A program made the translations under genes and the position numbers. A stretch of 52,935 nt of DNA, from the NCBI GenBank assembly GCA_021809495.1, contig JAKAZI010000005.1, positions 1-52,935 on the forward strand. Direction: 5' to 3'. This document shows positions 39,888-49,150 of this stretch, in pieces. Source of the stretch: Actinomycetes bacterium (GTDB taxonomy: Bacteria; Actinomycetota; Acidimicrobiia; Acidimicrobiales; RAAP-2). The notes under the pieces were generated by a model. The model made no database searches and had not been told where the DNA came from. It saw only the letters and a program-made list of their open reading frames with translations. Every line of letters begins with the position of its first letter. Position 1 is the first letter of the stretch.

Positions 39888-41354
39888 GTGCTCGTGCATT
39901 CGGATCACCCCACGCCATCGTCGAGTCGGCGGTGGATGATCCTGGTCGTGCTGGGTCTCACGCAGTTGATGGTGGCCCTCGACGCGACGGTGATCAACAT
40001 CGCCCTGCCCCGGGCCCAGGCCGCGCTGCACTTCAGCGCCGGTGACCGCCAGTGGGCGGTGACCGCCTACGCGCTGGCCTTCGGGTCGCTGCTCTTGCTC
40101 GGTGGACGCCTCGGCGACCTCTGGGGCCGGCGAACGGCCCTCGTCGTCGGTCTCGTGGGCTTCGCGCTCGCGAGCGCGGTGGGCGGGTTCGCGTCGAACT
40201 TCACCGAACTGGTCGCCGCCCGAGCCGTCCAGGGCGTCTTCAGCGCCATCCTCGCGCCCGCCGCCCTCGCGGCGCTCACCACGACGTTCACCGACCGGCA
40301 CGAACGGGCTCGGGCCTTCACCATCTACGGGGCGCTCGCCGGGTCGGGCGCGGCGATCGGACTCATCCTCGGCGGCGCCCTGACCCAGTGGGCGTCGTGG
40401 CGATGGTGCCTGCTGATCAACGTGGTCTTTTCCGCCGTGGCGCTCGTGGGGGTGGTCGCACTCATCGAGTCGCGGCCGCGCTCCAAGCCGGCGGGCCTGG
40501 ACGTGACCGGGGCCGTGCTCGCGAGCGCCGGGCTCTTCGCGATCGTCTTCGGCCTCGCCCACGCGGTGACCGCCACGTGGGCGAGCGTGGTGACCGTGGG
40601 CAGCCTCGTCGCCGGGGTGGTGCTACTCGGTGTCTTTCTCAAGTGGCAACAGCGCAGCGATCACCCGCTGCTCGCGCTGCCCCTCGTGTTCTCGCGCACC
40701 CGCGGCGGCTCGATGGTGGCGCTGTTCATCACCATGATGGGGTTCTTCGGCGTCTCGCTGCTGCTTGCCTACTACCTGCAGAGCGAGCTCGGCTACTCGC
40801 CGCTTCGCACCGGAATCGCCTTCTTGCCGATGGTGATCGCCCTCGGGTTCTCGGCGATACTCGCGAGCGCGCGGATCCTCGCGGTCTCCGGTCCCCGGCC
40901 GCTCGTCCCCGCGGGGATGCTCCTCGCCGGGCTCTCGATGGTGCTCTTGACCCGACTGCCCGTGCGCGCCAACTACTTCGGCACCGTGTTGCCGGGGCTC
41001 ATCTTGCTCGGCCTCGGACTCGGGCTGATCTTCGCGCCAGCGACCGCGAGCGCGACCGCGGGCGTCGCGCCGTCGCGGGCCGGGGTCGCCTCGGCGATAG
41101 TGAACTCGTCCCAGCAGATCGGCGGCTCGGTCGGAACGGCGCTGCTCAACACCATCGCGGTCACCGTGTCGGGCCGGGCGCTTGCCCACGCCAGTGGCGC
41201 ATCGGCGGGCGTGCGCGCGGCCGCGGCGACTCTGCACGGGTACTCGATCGCCTTCTGGTGGGCGGCGGGGATCTTCCTCGCAGGCTCACTCTTCACGGCG
41301 ATTGTCCTCGAGTCGGGCGCGCCCGAACTCAGCGTTGACGGCGCGGGCGCCTGA
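39888..41354 (+). CDS. MFS transporter, DHA2/EmrB-QacA type (start GTG 39888 or 39894)
   Basis: [24 protein letters not shown]...[17 protein letters not shown]; about 14 TM. Confidence 0.9.
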   Translation: MLVHSDHPTPSSSRRWMILVVLGLTQLMVALDATVINIALPRAQAALHFSAGDRQWAVTAYALAFGSLLLLGGRLGDLWGRRTALVVGLVGFALASAVGGFASNFTELVAARAVQGVFSAILAPAALAALTTTFTDRHERARAFTIYGALAGSGAAIGLILGGALTQWASWRWCLLINVVFSAVALVGVVALIESRPRSKPAGLDVTGAVLASAGLFAIVFGLAHAVTATWASVVTVGSLVAGVVLLGVFLKWQQRSDHPLLALPLVFSRTRGGSMVALFITMMGFFGVSLLLAYYLQSELGYSPLRTGIAFLPMVIALGFSAILASARILAVSGPRPLVPAGMLLAGLSMVLLTRLPVRANYFGTVLPGLILLGLGLGLIFAPATASATAGVAPSRAGVASAIVNSSQQIGGSVGTALLNTIAVTVSGRALAHASGASAGVRAAAATLHGYSIAFWWAAGIFLAGSLFTAIVLESGAPELSVDGAGA

Positions 41355-41357
41355 CTA

Positions 41358-42077
41358 TCAGCCGAGCGAGTAGGTTACCCGCACCGAGACCGAGACCGAT
41401 TGGGTCCCGGGCTGGACGGGCACCGACGCGGCGGCCTTGACCGCGGCGAAGGTAGTGAAGCCCGGAAAGACGATGGGCTGGTTGTTCTCGTTGTCGACGA
41501 TGGAGCGCACCGCGCCGAGGGTCGTCGACGCGGCACTCGCGAGTTGGGCCGCGGCGCGATGGGCGTTGGCGATGGCCTTCGCACGCGCGCGCGCTAAGAC
41601 CGTCGACTGGTTCGTGATCGAGTAGGTGATGCCCGAGAGCTGGGCCGCATTGCCCGCCGCGGCGAGGGCGGCCCCGATGAGCGACCCGGCGCGCGCGACG
41701 CGGTGGCTGGTCACGGTGAGCTCGTCGTAGACCTGGTAGCCGGTCACCTGGCCGTGGGAGTTGGTGACCGTCGAGACGTTAAGACCCGAGGTCGCGAGGC
41801 CGGACTTCGTCGCGCCCGCGCCGAGCAGAGCCGCCTCGACCGTGCGCGTGCGCTGGTTGTTCGCGGCTAACGCCGCGGCCGTCGAGGCACCGGTCGTGGA
41901 GACCCCGATGGAGAAGGCGACGGTGTCGGGCGCGCCCGAGGCGCTGGCCGTGCCGCTCACCTCAATGGTGCCCGACGCGCCCGAGCGCGCGTGGCCGACG
42001 ACGAGTCCGACGACGACGAGGGCGATGGCGACGACGACCTCAACGACGACTCGGGTGGTTCGGGTGGTGGCGGACAT
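41358..42077 (-). CDS. SIMPL (DUF541) domain periplasmic/secreted protein
   Basis: IEVSGTASASGAPDTVAFSIGVSTTGASTAAALAANNQRTRTV...GYQVYDELTVTSHRV; N-terminal TM. Confidence 0.82.
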   Translation of the reverse strand: MSATTRTTRVVVEVVVAIALVVVGLVVGHARSGASGTIEVSGTASASGAPDTVAFSIGVSTTGASTAAALAANNQRTRTVEAALLGAGATKSGLATSGLNVSTVTNSHGQVTGYQVYDELTVTSHRVARAGSLIGAALAAAGNAAQLSGITYSITNQSTVLARARAKAIANAHRAAAQLASAASTTLGAVRSIVDNENNQPIVFPGFTTFAAVKAAASVPVQPGTQSVSVSVRVTYSLG

Positions 42078-42197
42078 GTGGTCTCCTTCGCTCTCACCCC
42101 TCCATGTCCGCTGGTGAGCGTTTCTTACATGCGACGCTCGCCACGGTCACCTCGCGCCAGCGCGACAGGGCGCCTCGTCGCTTGACGCTCTGGCGTG

Positions 42198-42252
42198 GCG
42201 ACGACTTGTCAGTCTGGGTTGACACGTCGTCGCTGTCAATCTACATTGACAG
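42198..42252 (+). promoter_or_regulatory. Promoter with two inverted repeats upstream of the HTH/Clp-N pair
   Basis: -35 TTGACA 42219-42224, 17 nt, -10 TACATT 42242-42247; IR1 GCGACGACTTGTCA-N8-TGACACGTCGTCGC (1 mismatch); IR2 CTGTCAAT-CTAC-ATTGACAG (perfect). Confidence 0.75.
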
Positions 42253-42254
42253 GT

Positions 42255-42467
42255 ATGGATCTCGAAGCGGTCGGCGCGGGAATTTCGTCCGATGACCCGG
42301 CGGTTGGACTGCGCGCCTCGTTGGCGCTGCATCGCTTGGCCGAGCGGGTCGAAGCAAACCAGGTGGCGGCGGCGCGCCAGAAGGGCTGGTCGTGGCAGAA
42401 GATCGGCGACGCGCTCGGCGTCACGCGCCAGTCAGTGCACGCCAAATACATGAAGGAGACGCCGTGA
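42255..42467 (+). CDS. Small helix-turn-helix DNA-binding protein
   Basis: AARQKGWSWQKIGDALGVTRQSVHAKYMKETP HTH; ATG 7 nt after -10. Confidence 0.85.
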   Translation: MDLEAVGAGISSDDPAVGLRASLALHRLAERVEANQVAAARQKGWSWQKIGDALGVTRQSVHAKYMKETP

Positions 42468-42976
42468 CGACCGAATCCGTGGCCAGAGCGGTGCGCCACC
42501 CCTGGAACGTGTACCTGCGCGCCAGCGAAGAGGCTCGACGCCGAGGTGACCGCCGCACCGGCACCGATCACCTCGTGCTCGCCCTGTTGGCGGACCCGTC
42601 AGTCGAGGCGGCGTTGGACGTGAGCCTGCCACAAGCCCGCCGGGCCCTTGACGCGCTCGATCACGAAGCCCTCGGCGCCATCGGCGTCGGGCCGGACATC
42701 GACGCACCCGCGCTCGCCATGCGCGACGTACCCGATGAGCCGACGATCCGAACCGTCATGAGAAACGATCGTCGGCGCTTGACGCCCGCGGCGAAGCGGG
42801 TGCTCGAGGACGCCGTCAGGCCCAACCGTCACAAGACCCAGGTCACGGCCGGCCAGGTGCTCGCCCAGCTCGCGGTGCGCCGTCCCCCGGATCCGGCGGC
42901 CGTGCTGCTCGCGGCACTGCGCGTGAACCTCGCCGAGGTGCTCACCCGACTCGACACCAGCTCGCTCGAGCGCTGA
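42464..42976 (+). CDS. Clp protease N-terminal (Clp-N repeat) domain protein
   Basis: Clp-N-like repeats (ARRRGDRRTGTDHLVLALLADPSVEAAL; LTPAAKRVLEDAVRPNRHKTQVTAGQVLAQLAV); GTGA overlap with HTH gene. Confidence 0.8.
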   Translation: MTTESVARAVRHPWNVYLRASEEARRRGDRRTGTDHLVLALLADPSVEAALDVSLPQARRALDALDHEALGAIGVGPDIDAPALAMRDVPDEPTIRTVMRNDRRRLTPAAKRVLEDAVRPNRHKTQVTAGQVLAQLAVRRPPDPAAVLLAALRVNLAEVLTRLDTSSLER

Positions 42977-43006
42977 CTCGGTACCACCCGGCGTCGATAG
43001 CGGTCG

Positions 43007-43714
43007 TCAGATCAGCGGCCACGGGTAGGGCGGCCAGTCGCGGTCCTCGTCGGGGGCGGGGTAGCGACTCGATTCGACGAGCGCGCTCGCGCGGTTGAGC
43101 GCGAGGGCGACCTCGTGGGGCGCGAGCCAGGGGCGAAGGGACGCACCGTCGCCGCGCGCGAAGCGGTCGATGCGCTCGAGCAGCGCGCCTTCGACCGCCA
43201 GTCCGGCGTACTCCCAGACGACGGTGCGCAGCTTGTCCTCTTCGTGGAAACAGAGCCCGTTATCGATCGCCCAGCACCGCACGCCGTCGTAGAGCACGTG
43301 CCCGGCCTTGCGGTCGGCGTTGTTCGCCACGACGTCAAAGGCCGCGAGCGCGGCGAACCACGGATCGAACTCGGGCCGGTTGCGAAGCGTGAAGTAGTGG
43401 TCCTCGTTGGCGTCGACGACCCACCACTGCAACGAACCGGGTCCGAAGGGCGCGTCGTCGCGCGCGACAGTCGTGGGCACGAGGTCGGTCTCGAGGATCA
43501 CGTCGAGTTCATAGGCGGCGACTTCGCGGCGCCACAGTCCGTCGGGGAAGTCCCAGAGCGGCCGCTCACCGGCTTCGGCCTTGTAGCAGGCGTTCGCCTG
43601 CGCGTCGCCGAGGCGAACGGTGACGAGTAGGGCCTGATTCGACGAGGCGGTGATGCGGCCCTCGACCGTGATCTCCCCGTGGGCCAGGAGCTCGCGCTGC
43701 TCGGCGCGTTCCAC
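43007..43714 (-). CDS. SCO1664 family (TIGR03843-type) conserved actinobacterial protein
   Basis: SNQALLVTV...YKAEAGERPLWDFPDGLWRREVAAYEL...FDVVANNADRKAGHVLYD...WAIDNGLCFHEEDKLRTVVWEYAG. Confidence 0.85.
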   Translation of the reverse strand: MERAEQRELLAHGEITVEGRITASSNQALLVTVRLGDAQANACYKAEAGERPLWDFPDGLWRREVAAYELDVILETDLVPTTVARDDAPFGPGSLQWWVVDANEDHYFTLRNRPEFDPWFAALAAFDVVANNADRKAGHVLYDGVRCWAIDNGLCFHEEDKLRTVVWEYAGLAVEGALLERIDRFARGDGASLRPWLAPHEVALALNRASALVESSRYPAPDEDRDWPPYPWPLI

Positions 43715-43716
43715 GG

Positions 43717-44196
43717 CTAGGCGATCGGCGCGCGGTGGCCGTTGGTGCGCGGGCAGTCGTGGCCCCGGGGGTCGAGGGGGCCACCGCAGAGCGGGCACGG
43801 GGGCCGTCCCGCCTCGACGAGGCGGGTAACGGCGATGGCGAGCGCGCCGGCCCACTCCTTGGTGAGCGTCAGCTCGAGGGTGTCCTCACCCTCGCGTGAC
43901 TCCATCGAGACGCTGATGGTATCGGTGTCCTCGTCGACGACGACCGTGATGTCACCGGCCTCGAAGTCCGATTCGAACTCGGCCTCGAGGTCGAGTTCCT
44001 CGGGCAGGTGGCCCGGTCGACCCATCGTGTCGAGCACCTGGGCGATCCATTCGGCGAGCGCGGCGAGCTGCTGCTTCTCGCACTTGACGACGATGAGGCG
44101 CCGACCCTGGCGCGCCTGGAGCAAGAACCGACGCTGGCCGACGTCGCCGTGGGCGCCGACCATCACCCTGTCGGGGGCGTCAAAGACGTAGTTCAT
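43717..44196 (-). CDS. DUF3090 family protein (TIGR03847-type)
   Basis: MNYVFDAPDRVMVGAHGDVGQRRFLLQARQGRRLIVVKCEKQQLAALAEWI...CPLCGGPLDPRGHDCPRTNGHR. Confidence 0.88.
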   Translation of the reverse strand: MNYVFDAPDRVMVGAHGDVGQRRFLLQARQGRRLIVVKCEKQQLAALAEWIAQVLDTMGRPGHLPEELDLEAEFESDFEAGDITVVVDEDTDTISVSMESREGEDTLELTLTKEWAGALAIAVTRLVEAGRPPCPLCGGPLDPRGHDCPRTNGHRAPIA

Positions 44197-44822
44197 CGCG
44201 TCACCACCCGGCCGAGCGAGCCCGTGCTGTTCACGCACAAGACGACGGGTTCGCCGCCGAGGGCGATGGCGCTCACCGAGCACGTCGAGATCATCGTGCG
44301 CTGGAAGAGGTCGAGGGGGACGCCCTGGGCGAAGGTGACCGCCGCCTTGATGGGGTCGGCGTGGCTGACGAGCACGATGGTCTCGCCCTCGTGGGCCGCG
44401 ACCAGTCGCTCGATCGTCGTCCAGATTCGCCGCTGCATCGCGGCGAAGGACTCGCCATCGGGAAAGGTGAACGTGCTCGGGGCGTGTTGGACGGCGCGCC
44501 ACTCGCGCGTGCGGCGCAGTCGCGACAGCGACTGGCCGGTCCAGGCACCGAAGTCGCACTCGGAAAGACCGCGCTCGGCGCGCGTGCGAAGTCCGAGCGC
44601 GCGAGCGATCGGCGCGGCGGTCTCGCGAGCCCGCTCGAGGGGCGAACTGTAGATGGCGACCGGCGCAACCTCGAGCTCGCCGATGCGCGCGGCGACCCGC
44701 TCGGCCTGGGCCCGGCCGCGGTCGGAGAGGTGCAGTCCCGGCGCGCGCCCGGGCAGCACGGACCCCGTCGTCGGGGTCTGGCCGTGGCGCACCAGCAGCA
44801 CCGTTGTGGCGGTGCGCTTCAC
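44193..44822 (-). CDS. Histidine phosphatase superfamily protein, MSMEG_4193-type phosphomutase
   Basis: TTVLLVRHGQTPTTGSVLPGRAPGLHLSDRGRAQAERVA; IYSSPLERARETA; VLVSHADPIKAAV. Confidence 0.9.
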   Translation of the reverse strand: MKRTATTVLLVRHGQTPTTGSVLPGRAPGLHLSDRGRAQAERVAARIGELEVAPVAIYSSPLERARETAAPIARALGLRTRAERGLSECDFGAWTGQSLSRLRRTREWRAVQHAPSTFTFPDGESFAAMQRRIWTTIERLVAAHEGETIVLVSHADPIKAAVTFAQGVPLDLFQRTMISTCSVSAIALGGEPVVLCVNSTGSLGRVVTR

Positions 44823-45931
44823 GAGCGCACCGGTATCCGTCCGGGTTTCGGGTCGGCCGACTCGGGCCAGCGCCGACGTGAGACCTGGGCGAGCTTGTGG
44901 AGCAGAGCGACCGCGCCCGGGTCGTCGTCGCCGGGGCGCACCTCCACGCGCCCGCCGTCGAGCAGGCCCTGGAGCAGCGTGCGACCGAGGTCGGTGCGCA
45001 CGATCAAGAGGGTCCAGTCGCCAAAGGCTCCGATGCCACCCGCGGAGATGTCGGCGTGTTGGGCCGCGAAGTCGGGGCACTGCACGCAGCCCTCGCGCGT
45101 GTAGGCGTGGGCCTCTTTCAGGGGCACCTCGTGCAGCGCGCCGTCGCGGGTCCAGATCTGAAAGACGCCCTTGATGTTCATCTTGACGATGTCCTCGCGT
45201 GCGAGCCCGTACTTGGCCTCGAAGAGCTCTTCGAAGATGCGGTCGTCGAAGGTCTTCGAGCACAGCAGTCCGATAGTGAGGCTGAGCCGTCGCGCGATCT
45301 TGCCGGCCTTGCGCACCTGCATCGCGCCCGGGGCCGAGGCCATGCAACCCATGCCGACCAGTGCGATGCGCTCCGCGCCCGCGGCGACGGCCTCGGGGTA
45401 GGCGAGGAGATTGGCGCTGTAGGTGTAGCGCGAGCCGGCGGTGGCGAGCACGTCGGCGCGCGTGCGCGCCACCGCCGGCTGCGCGCGCCAGGTGGCGGCG
45501 TCGGTGGCGCTCACCAACGCCGCGTCGATCAGGTCGTGTTCGAGCGCGTAGAGCAAGATGGCCGACACCACGCCGCCGTCCTGACCGGTCGAGGCCACCT
45601 CGGGGTCGAGGGCCCGCGCGAGCACGACGTCGCCGATGCCGTAGACCTCGTCCTCGGTGCGCTCGCGCCCAACCCGGTGGACGTCGATCTCGCCCTCCCA
45701 GGATCGAAAGCGCGGACAGGCGCGCGTGCACATCGTGCAGCCCTTGACCCCGTGGGTGCAGTCCTCGCGCCCGCCGTCGATGTCGAGGTGCCAGGGCTTG
45801 TAGTGCCCGTCGTGGTCGTCGTAGTCGAGCACGTCGTGGGGGCACGCGACGATGCAGGCCGCGCAGCCCGTGCACAGTCCGGTGGTGACTACTTCACTGA
45901 AGAGCTCGCGCCACTGGGGCTTGTCGACCAT
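44819..45931 (-). CDS. Coenzyme F420 hydrogenase/dehydrogenase beta subunit family (FrhB-like) Fe-S flavoprotein
   Basis: N-terminal ferredoxin clusters CTGCAACIVACP and CTMCTRACP, GMGCMASAPGAMQVRKAGKIA, GLLCSKTFD, GCVQCPDFAAQHADISAGGIG. ATG 45931 is 6 nt after TAGCAT. Confidence 0.88.
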   Translation of the reverse strand: MVDKPQWRELFSEVVTTGLCTGCAACIVACPHDVLDYDDHDGHYKPWHLDIDGGREDCTHGVKGCTMCTRACPRFRSWEGEIDVHRVGRERTEDEVYGIGDVVLARALDPEVASTGQDGGVVSAILLYALEHDLIDAALVSATDAATWRAQPAVARTRADVLATAGSRYTYSANLLAYPEAVAAGAERIALVGMGCMASAPGAMQVRKAGKIARRLSLTIGLLCSKTFDDRIFEELFEAKYGLAREDIVKMNIKGVFQIWTRDGALHEVPLKEAHAYTREGCVQCPDFAAQHADISAGGIGAFGDWTLLIVRTDLGRTLLQGLLDGGRVEVRPGDDDPGAVALLHKLAQVSRRRWPESADPKPGRIPVRS

Positions 45932-45978
45932 CCCATCATGCTAGTAATGCACCCCTCGCTTCCCGCTACCCTGTCGCG

Positions 45979-46761
45979 GTGCCTGAAGTCTTGGAGATCG
46001 AGTCCTACCGGCGACTCGCCGAGCGCGTCGTCGGCGCGACGGTCACGCGCGGGTGGGCCGACGCCTACGCGGCGAAGAAACTCGCGTCGCCGAGCGCGTG
46101 GGCGCGCGCCGCGCGTGGGCGCACGATCACCCGCGCCGAGCGGCGGGGCAAGCTCCTGATTCTCGGCACCGACGGGGTGACCCTGGCGCTGCGCTTCGGG
46201 ATGACCGGGGTGCTGCTGCTCGACGGCGAGGCCGGCCTCGAGGGACTCTTCTACGGCCCCCACGAGTACCGCGCGCAGTGGGTACGCGCCGGTCTCGAGT
46301 TCGCTGACGGACGCTCGCTCGTGGTGCACGACCCGCGCCGGCTCGCGCGCGTCGAGATCGACCCCGACCTCGACGAGCTCGGGGTCGACGCGCTCGCGAT
46401 CTCGCGGGCGCACTTTGAGGCGGCCCTCGCCGCGCGCGGCGAGGGCCCCGCGATCAAGGCGCGCTTGCTCGACCAGTCGCGCATCGCCGGCGTCGGCAAC
46501 CTGCTCGCTGACGAGATGCTCTTTCGTGCCGGCATCGATCCGCGAATCCCCGTCGGTCGCCTCGACGCCGCGCAGCGAACGGCGCTGTACCGAGCCTTCA
46601 CTCAGACGATGCGCACCCTCGGGCGCCGGGGCGGTTCCCACACCGGTGACCATATGGAGGCGCGGTTCCCCGGCGGCCTGTGCCCGCGCGACGGCGCGGC
46701 GATGCGCGTCGACACGGTCGGTGGACGAACGACGTACTGGTGCAGCGTGCACCAGTCGTAG
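45979..46761 (+). CDS. Fpg/Nei family DNA glycosylase
   Basis: N-terminal (V)PEVLEIESYRRLAERVVG, LDQSRIAGVGNLLADEMLFRAGIDP (H2TH), C-terminal CPRDG...GGRTTYWCSVHQ. GTG is 6 nt after TACCCT. Confidence 0.9.
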   Translation: MPEVLEIESYRRLAERVVGATVTRGWADAYAAKKLASPSAWARAARGRTITRAERRGKLLILGTDGVTLALRFGMTGVLLLDGEAGLEGLFYGPHEYRAQWVRAGLEFADGRSLVVHDPRRLARVEIDPDLDELGVDALAISRAHFEAALAARGEGPAIKARLLDQSRIAGVGNLLADEMLFRAGIDPRIPVGRLDAAQRTALYRAFTQTMRTLGRRGGSHTGDHMEARFPGGLCPRDGAAMRVDTVGGRTTYWCSVHQS

Positions 46762-46885
46762 CGCTCGGGCCCCCGGGACTTTGGTCACCCCACCGCGAGC
46801 ACCGGGCCGACCTACGCTCGCGGGTGAAGTGAAGTTGCGTCGATGAGGCCGCGACGACGTGAGCCCGTTGACCCGAGAGGAGGTC

Positions 46886-48292
46886 ATGGTGGACGGTGAC
46901 TCGAAGTCGGTGCGCGCTCGCAGTTGGGCGGAACCATTTCGCATCAAGATGGTGGAACCGATCACGGTGACCACGCGCGAGCACCGCGAGCGCGCGATCG
47001 CGAGCGCGGGCTGGAACACCTTCCTGCTGCGCGCCGAGGACGTCTACATCGACCTACTGACCGACTCGGGCACGAACGCCATGTCCGACCGCCAGTGGGC
47101 CGCGTTGATGCTCGGCGACGAGGCCTACGCCGGGAGCCGGTCGTACTACCACCTCGAGGACGCCGTGCGCGAGGTCTACGGCTACGAGGAGCTCGTGCCG
47201 ACCCACCAGGGCCGCGGCGCCGAGCACATCCTCAGCCAGATCCTGATCAAGCCCGGCGACGCGGTACCGGGCAACATGTACTTCACCACGACCCGCTTCC
47301 ACCAGGAGCGGGCTGGGGGCCGGTTCATCGACGTCATCGTCGACGAGGCGCACGACCCCGCGAGCACCTACCCCTTCAAGGGCAACGTCGACCTCGCGAA
47401 GTTCCAGGCCGTTATCGACGAGTACGGCGCCGACCGGGTTCCCTACATCTCCGTCGAGACCAACGTGAACATGGCCGGGGGTCAGCCGCTCTCCCTGGCG
47501 AACCTGCGCGCCACCTACGAGCTCTGCCGCGCGAATGGCATCTACCTGATGCTCGACGCCACCCGCGCCGTCGAGAACGCGTGGTTCATCAAGCAGCGCG
47601 AGCCGGGCTACCAAGACAGGAGTGTGCGCGAGATCCTGCGCGAGATCTGTCGCTACTCCGATGGCGCGACCGTGTCGTCGAAGAAGGACAACCTCGTCAA
47701 CATCGGCGGGTTCCTCGCGCTGCGCGACGCCGAGTTGGCGCGCCGCGCCCGGGGTCTGCTCGTGGCCTTCGAGGGTCTGCACACCTACGGCGGGATGTCC
47801 GGACGTGACATGGAGGCCCTCGCCCAGGGCATCCGCGAGATGGTGGAGACCGACGACCACATCGCCGCGCGCATCGGTCAGGTGGAGTATCTGGGCAAGA
47901 AGCTCACCGACGCCGGTGTGCCCGTCGTGCTGCCCATCGGCGGCCACGGGGTGTTCCTCGACGCCCGATCGATCCTCGCCCACATCCCCCAGGAGCAGTT
48001 TCCCGCTCAGGCGCTGGCGGCCGCGCTCTACGTGGACTCGGGGGTTCGCTCGATGGAGCGCGGTGTCGTCTCGGCCGGGCGCGACCCCAAGACCGGGGAG
48101 AATCACCTGCCCAAGTTGGAGTTGGTCCGTCTCACCATCCCGCGGCGCGTCTACACCCAGGCGCACATGGACGTCGTCGCCGAGTCGGTCATCGAGGTGT
48201 GCGAGCACGCGTCCGAGATCGCCGGGCTGCGCTTCACCTACGAGCCCGACGACCTGCGGTTCTTCCTCGCGCGTTTCGAGCCGATTGGCTAA
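46886..48292 (+). CDS. Beta-eliminating lyase: tyrosine phenol-lyase / tryptophanase family
   Basis: NTFLLRAEDVYIDLLTDSGTNAMSDRQWAALMLGDEAYAGS; PTHQGRGAE; GATVSSKKDNLVNIGGF; GVRSMERGVVSAGRDP; SD GGAGG before ATG 46886. Confidence 0.93.
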   Translation: MVDGDSKSVRARSWAEPFRIKMVEPITVTTREHRERAIASAGWNTFLLRAEDVYIDLLTDSGTNAMSDRQWAALMLGDEAYAGSRSYYHLEDAVREVYGYEELVPTHQGRGAEHILSQILIKPGDAVPGNMYFTTTRFHQERAGGRFIDVIVDEAHDPASTYPFKGNVDLAKFQAVIDEYGADRVPYISVETNVNMAGGQPLSLANLRATYELCRANGIYLMLDATRAVENAWFIKQREPGYQDRSVREILREICRYSDGATVSSKKDNLVNIGGFLALRDAELARRARGLLVAFEGLHTYGGMSGRDMEALAQGIREMVETDDHIAARIGQVEYLGKKLTDAGVPVVLPIGGHGVFLDARSILAHIPQEQFPAQALAAALYVDSGVRSMERGVVSAGRDPKTGENHLPKLELVRLTIPRRVYTQAHMDVVAESVIEVCEHASEIAGLRFTYEPDDLRFFLARFEPIG

Positions 48293-48464
48293 CTCACCGC
48301 GGGCGGTACACAACGCTCGGCGCCGGCTCGGCGTCGCTCGACCCGGGGCGAGAACGCGGGCGGTCGGCCGAACCCGGTGGGTCGTCCGGTTCTGACATGA
48401 GGCGCTAGCTAAATGTTTTCTAGGAACCGGCCGGGACCCGGTGATTTTGGGCGAGACTAGGCGG

Positions 48465-49103
48465 ATGTCCTCGTTCGTCCAGCACTACGGCTACTTCGCG
48501 CTGTTCATCCTCGCCATCGCCGAATCGGCCCTCATCCCGATTCCCTCGGAGGTGACCTTCGGCTTCGCGGGGGCGCTCGCGACCTCGGCGGTGACCGGGC
48601 ACGCGCAGTTCTCCATTCTCGGCATCCTCGTCGTCGGGGTGGTCGGTTCGCTCATCGGTTCGGTGATCGCCTACGAGGTCGGTCGTACGCTGGGGCGGGC
48701 GATCGTGGACCGGTGGGGCAAGTGGATCCTGCTCACCCACGGCGACCTCGACGCCGCCGAGCGCTGGTTCGCTCGCTACGGCGCCGCCTCGGTCTTGATC
48801 GGACGCGTGTTGCCGGTCGTGCGAACCGTGATATCTCTCCCGGCCGGCGTCGCGGAGATGAAGCGCGGTCGATTCGCGCTGCTGACGGTGATCGGATCGG
48901 CGGTGTGGATCGGGTTGCTGACGGGTCTCGGCTACGCCGCGGGGTCGAACTGGACCCGCGTGAGCCACGACTTCCACCTGTTGCAGACCCCGACGATCGT
49001 GCTCATTGTGCTCGTGCTCGCGTGGGGGTTCTGGCACCGGGTGCGCAGCGTGCGGCGTTACCACGCGGGAACAACCTCGAGTCGGGGCCGACACGCTAAG
49101 TAG
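48465..49103 (+). CDS. DedA family membrane protein
   Basis: ALFILAIAESALIPIPSEVTFGFAGALA; RYGAASVLIGRVLPVVRTVISLPAGVAEMKRGRF. Confidence 0.92.
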   Translation: MSSFVQHYGYFALFILAIAESALIPIPSEVTFGFAGALATSAVTGHAQFSILGILVVGVVGSLIGSVIAYEVGRTLGRAIVDRWGKWILLTHGDLDAAERWFARYGAASVLIGRVLPVVRTVISLPAGVAEMKRGRFALLTVIGSAVWIGLLTGLGYAAGSNWTRVSHDFHLLQTPTIVLIVLVLAWGFWHRVRSVRRYHAGTTSSRGRHAK

Positions 49104-49150
49104 CCCCCGAACCTGATTCAGGGTACTGAGTCCGGTAACCTACCTTCACG

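Noticed and set aside
44193-45875. 560-aa minus ORF as one protein
   Set aside because: Upstream part is an off-frame shadow of the FrhB-like gene; only 44193..44822 is real.
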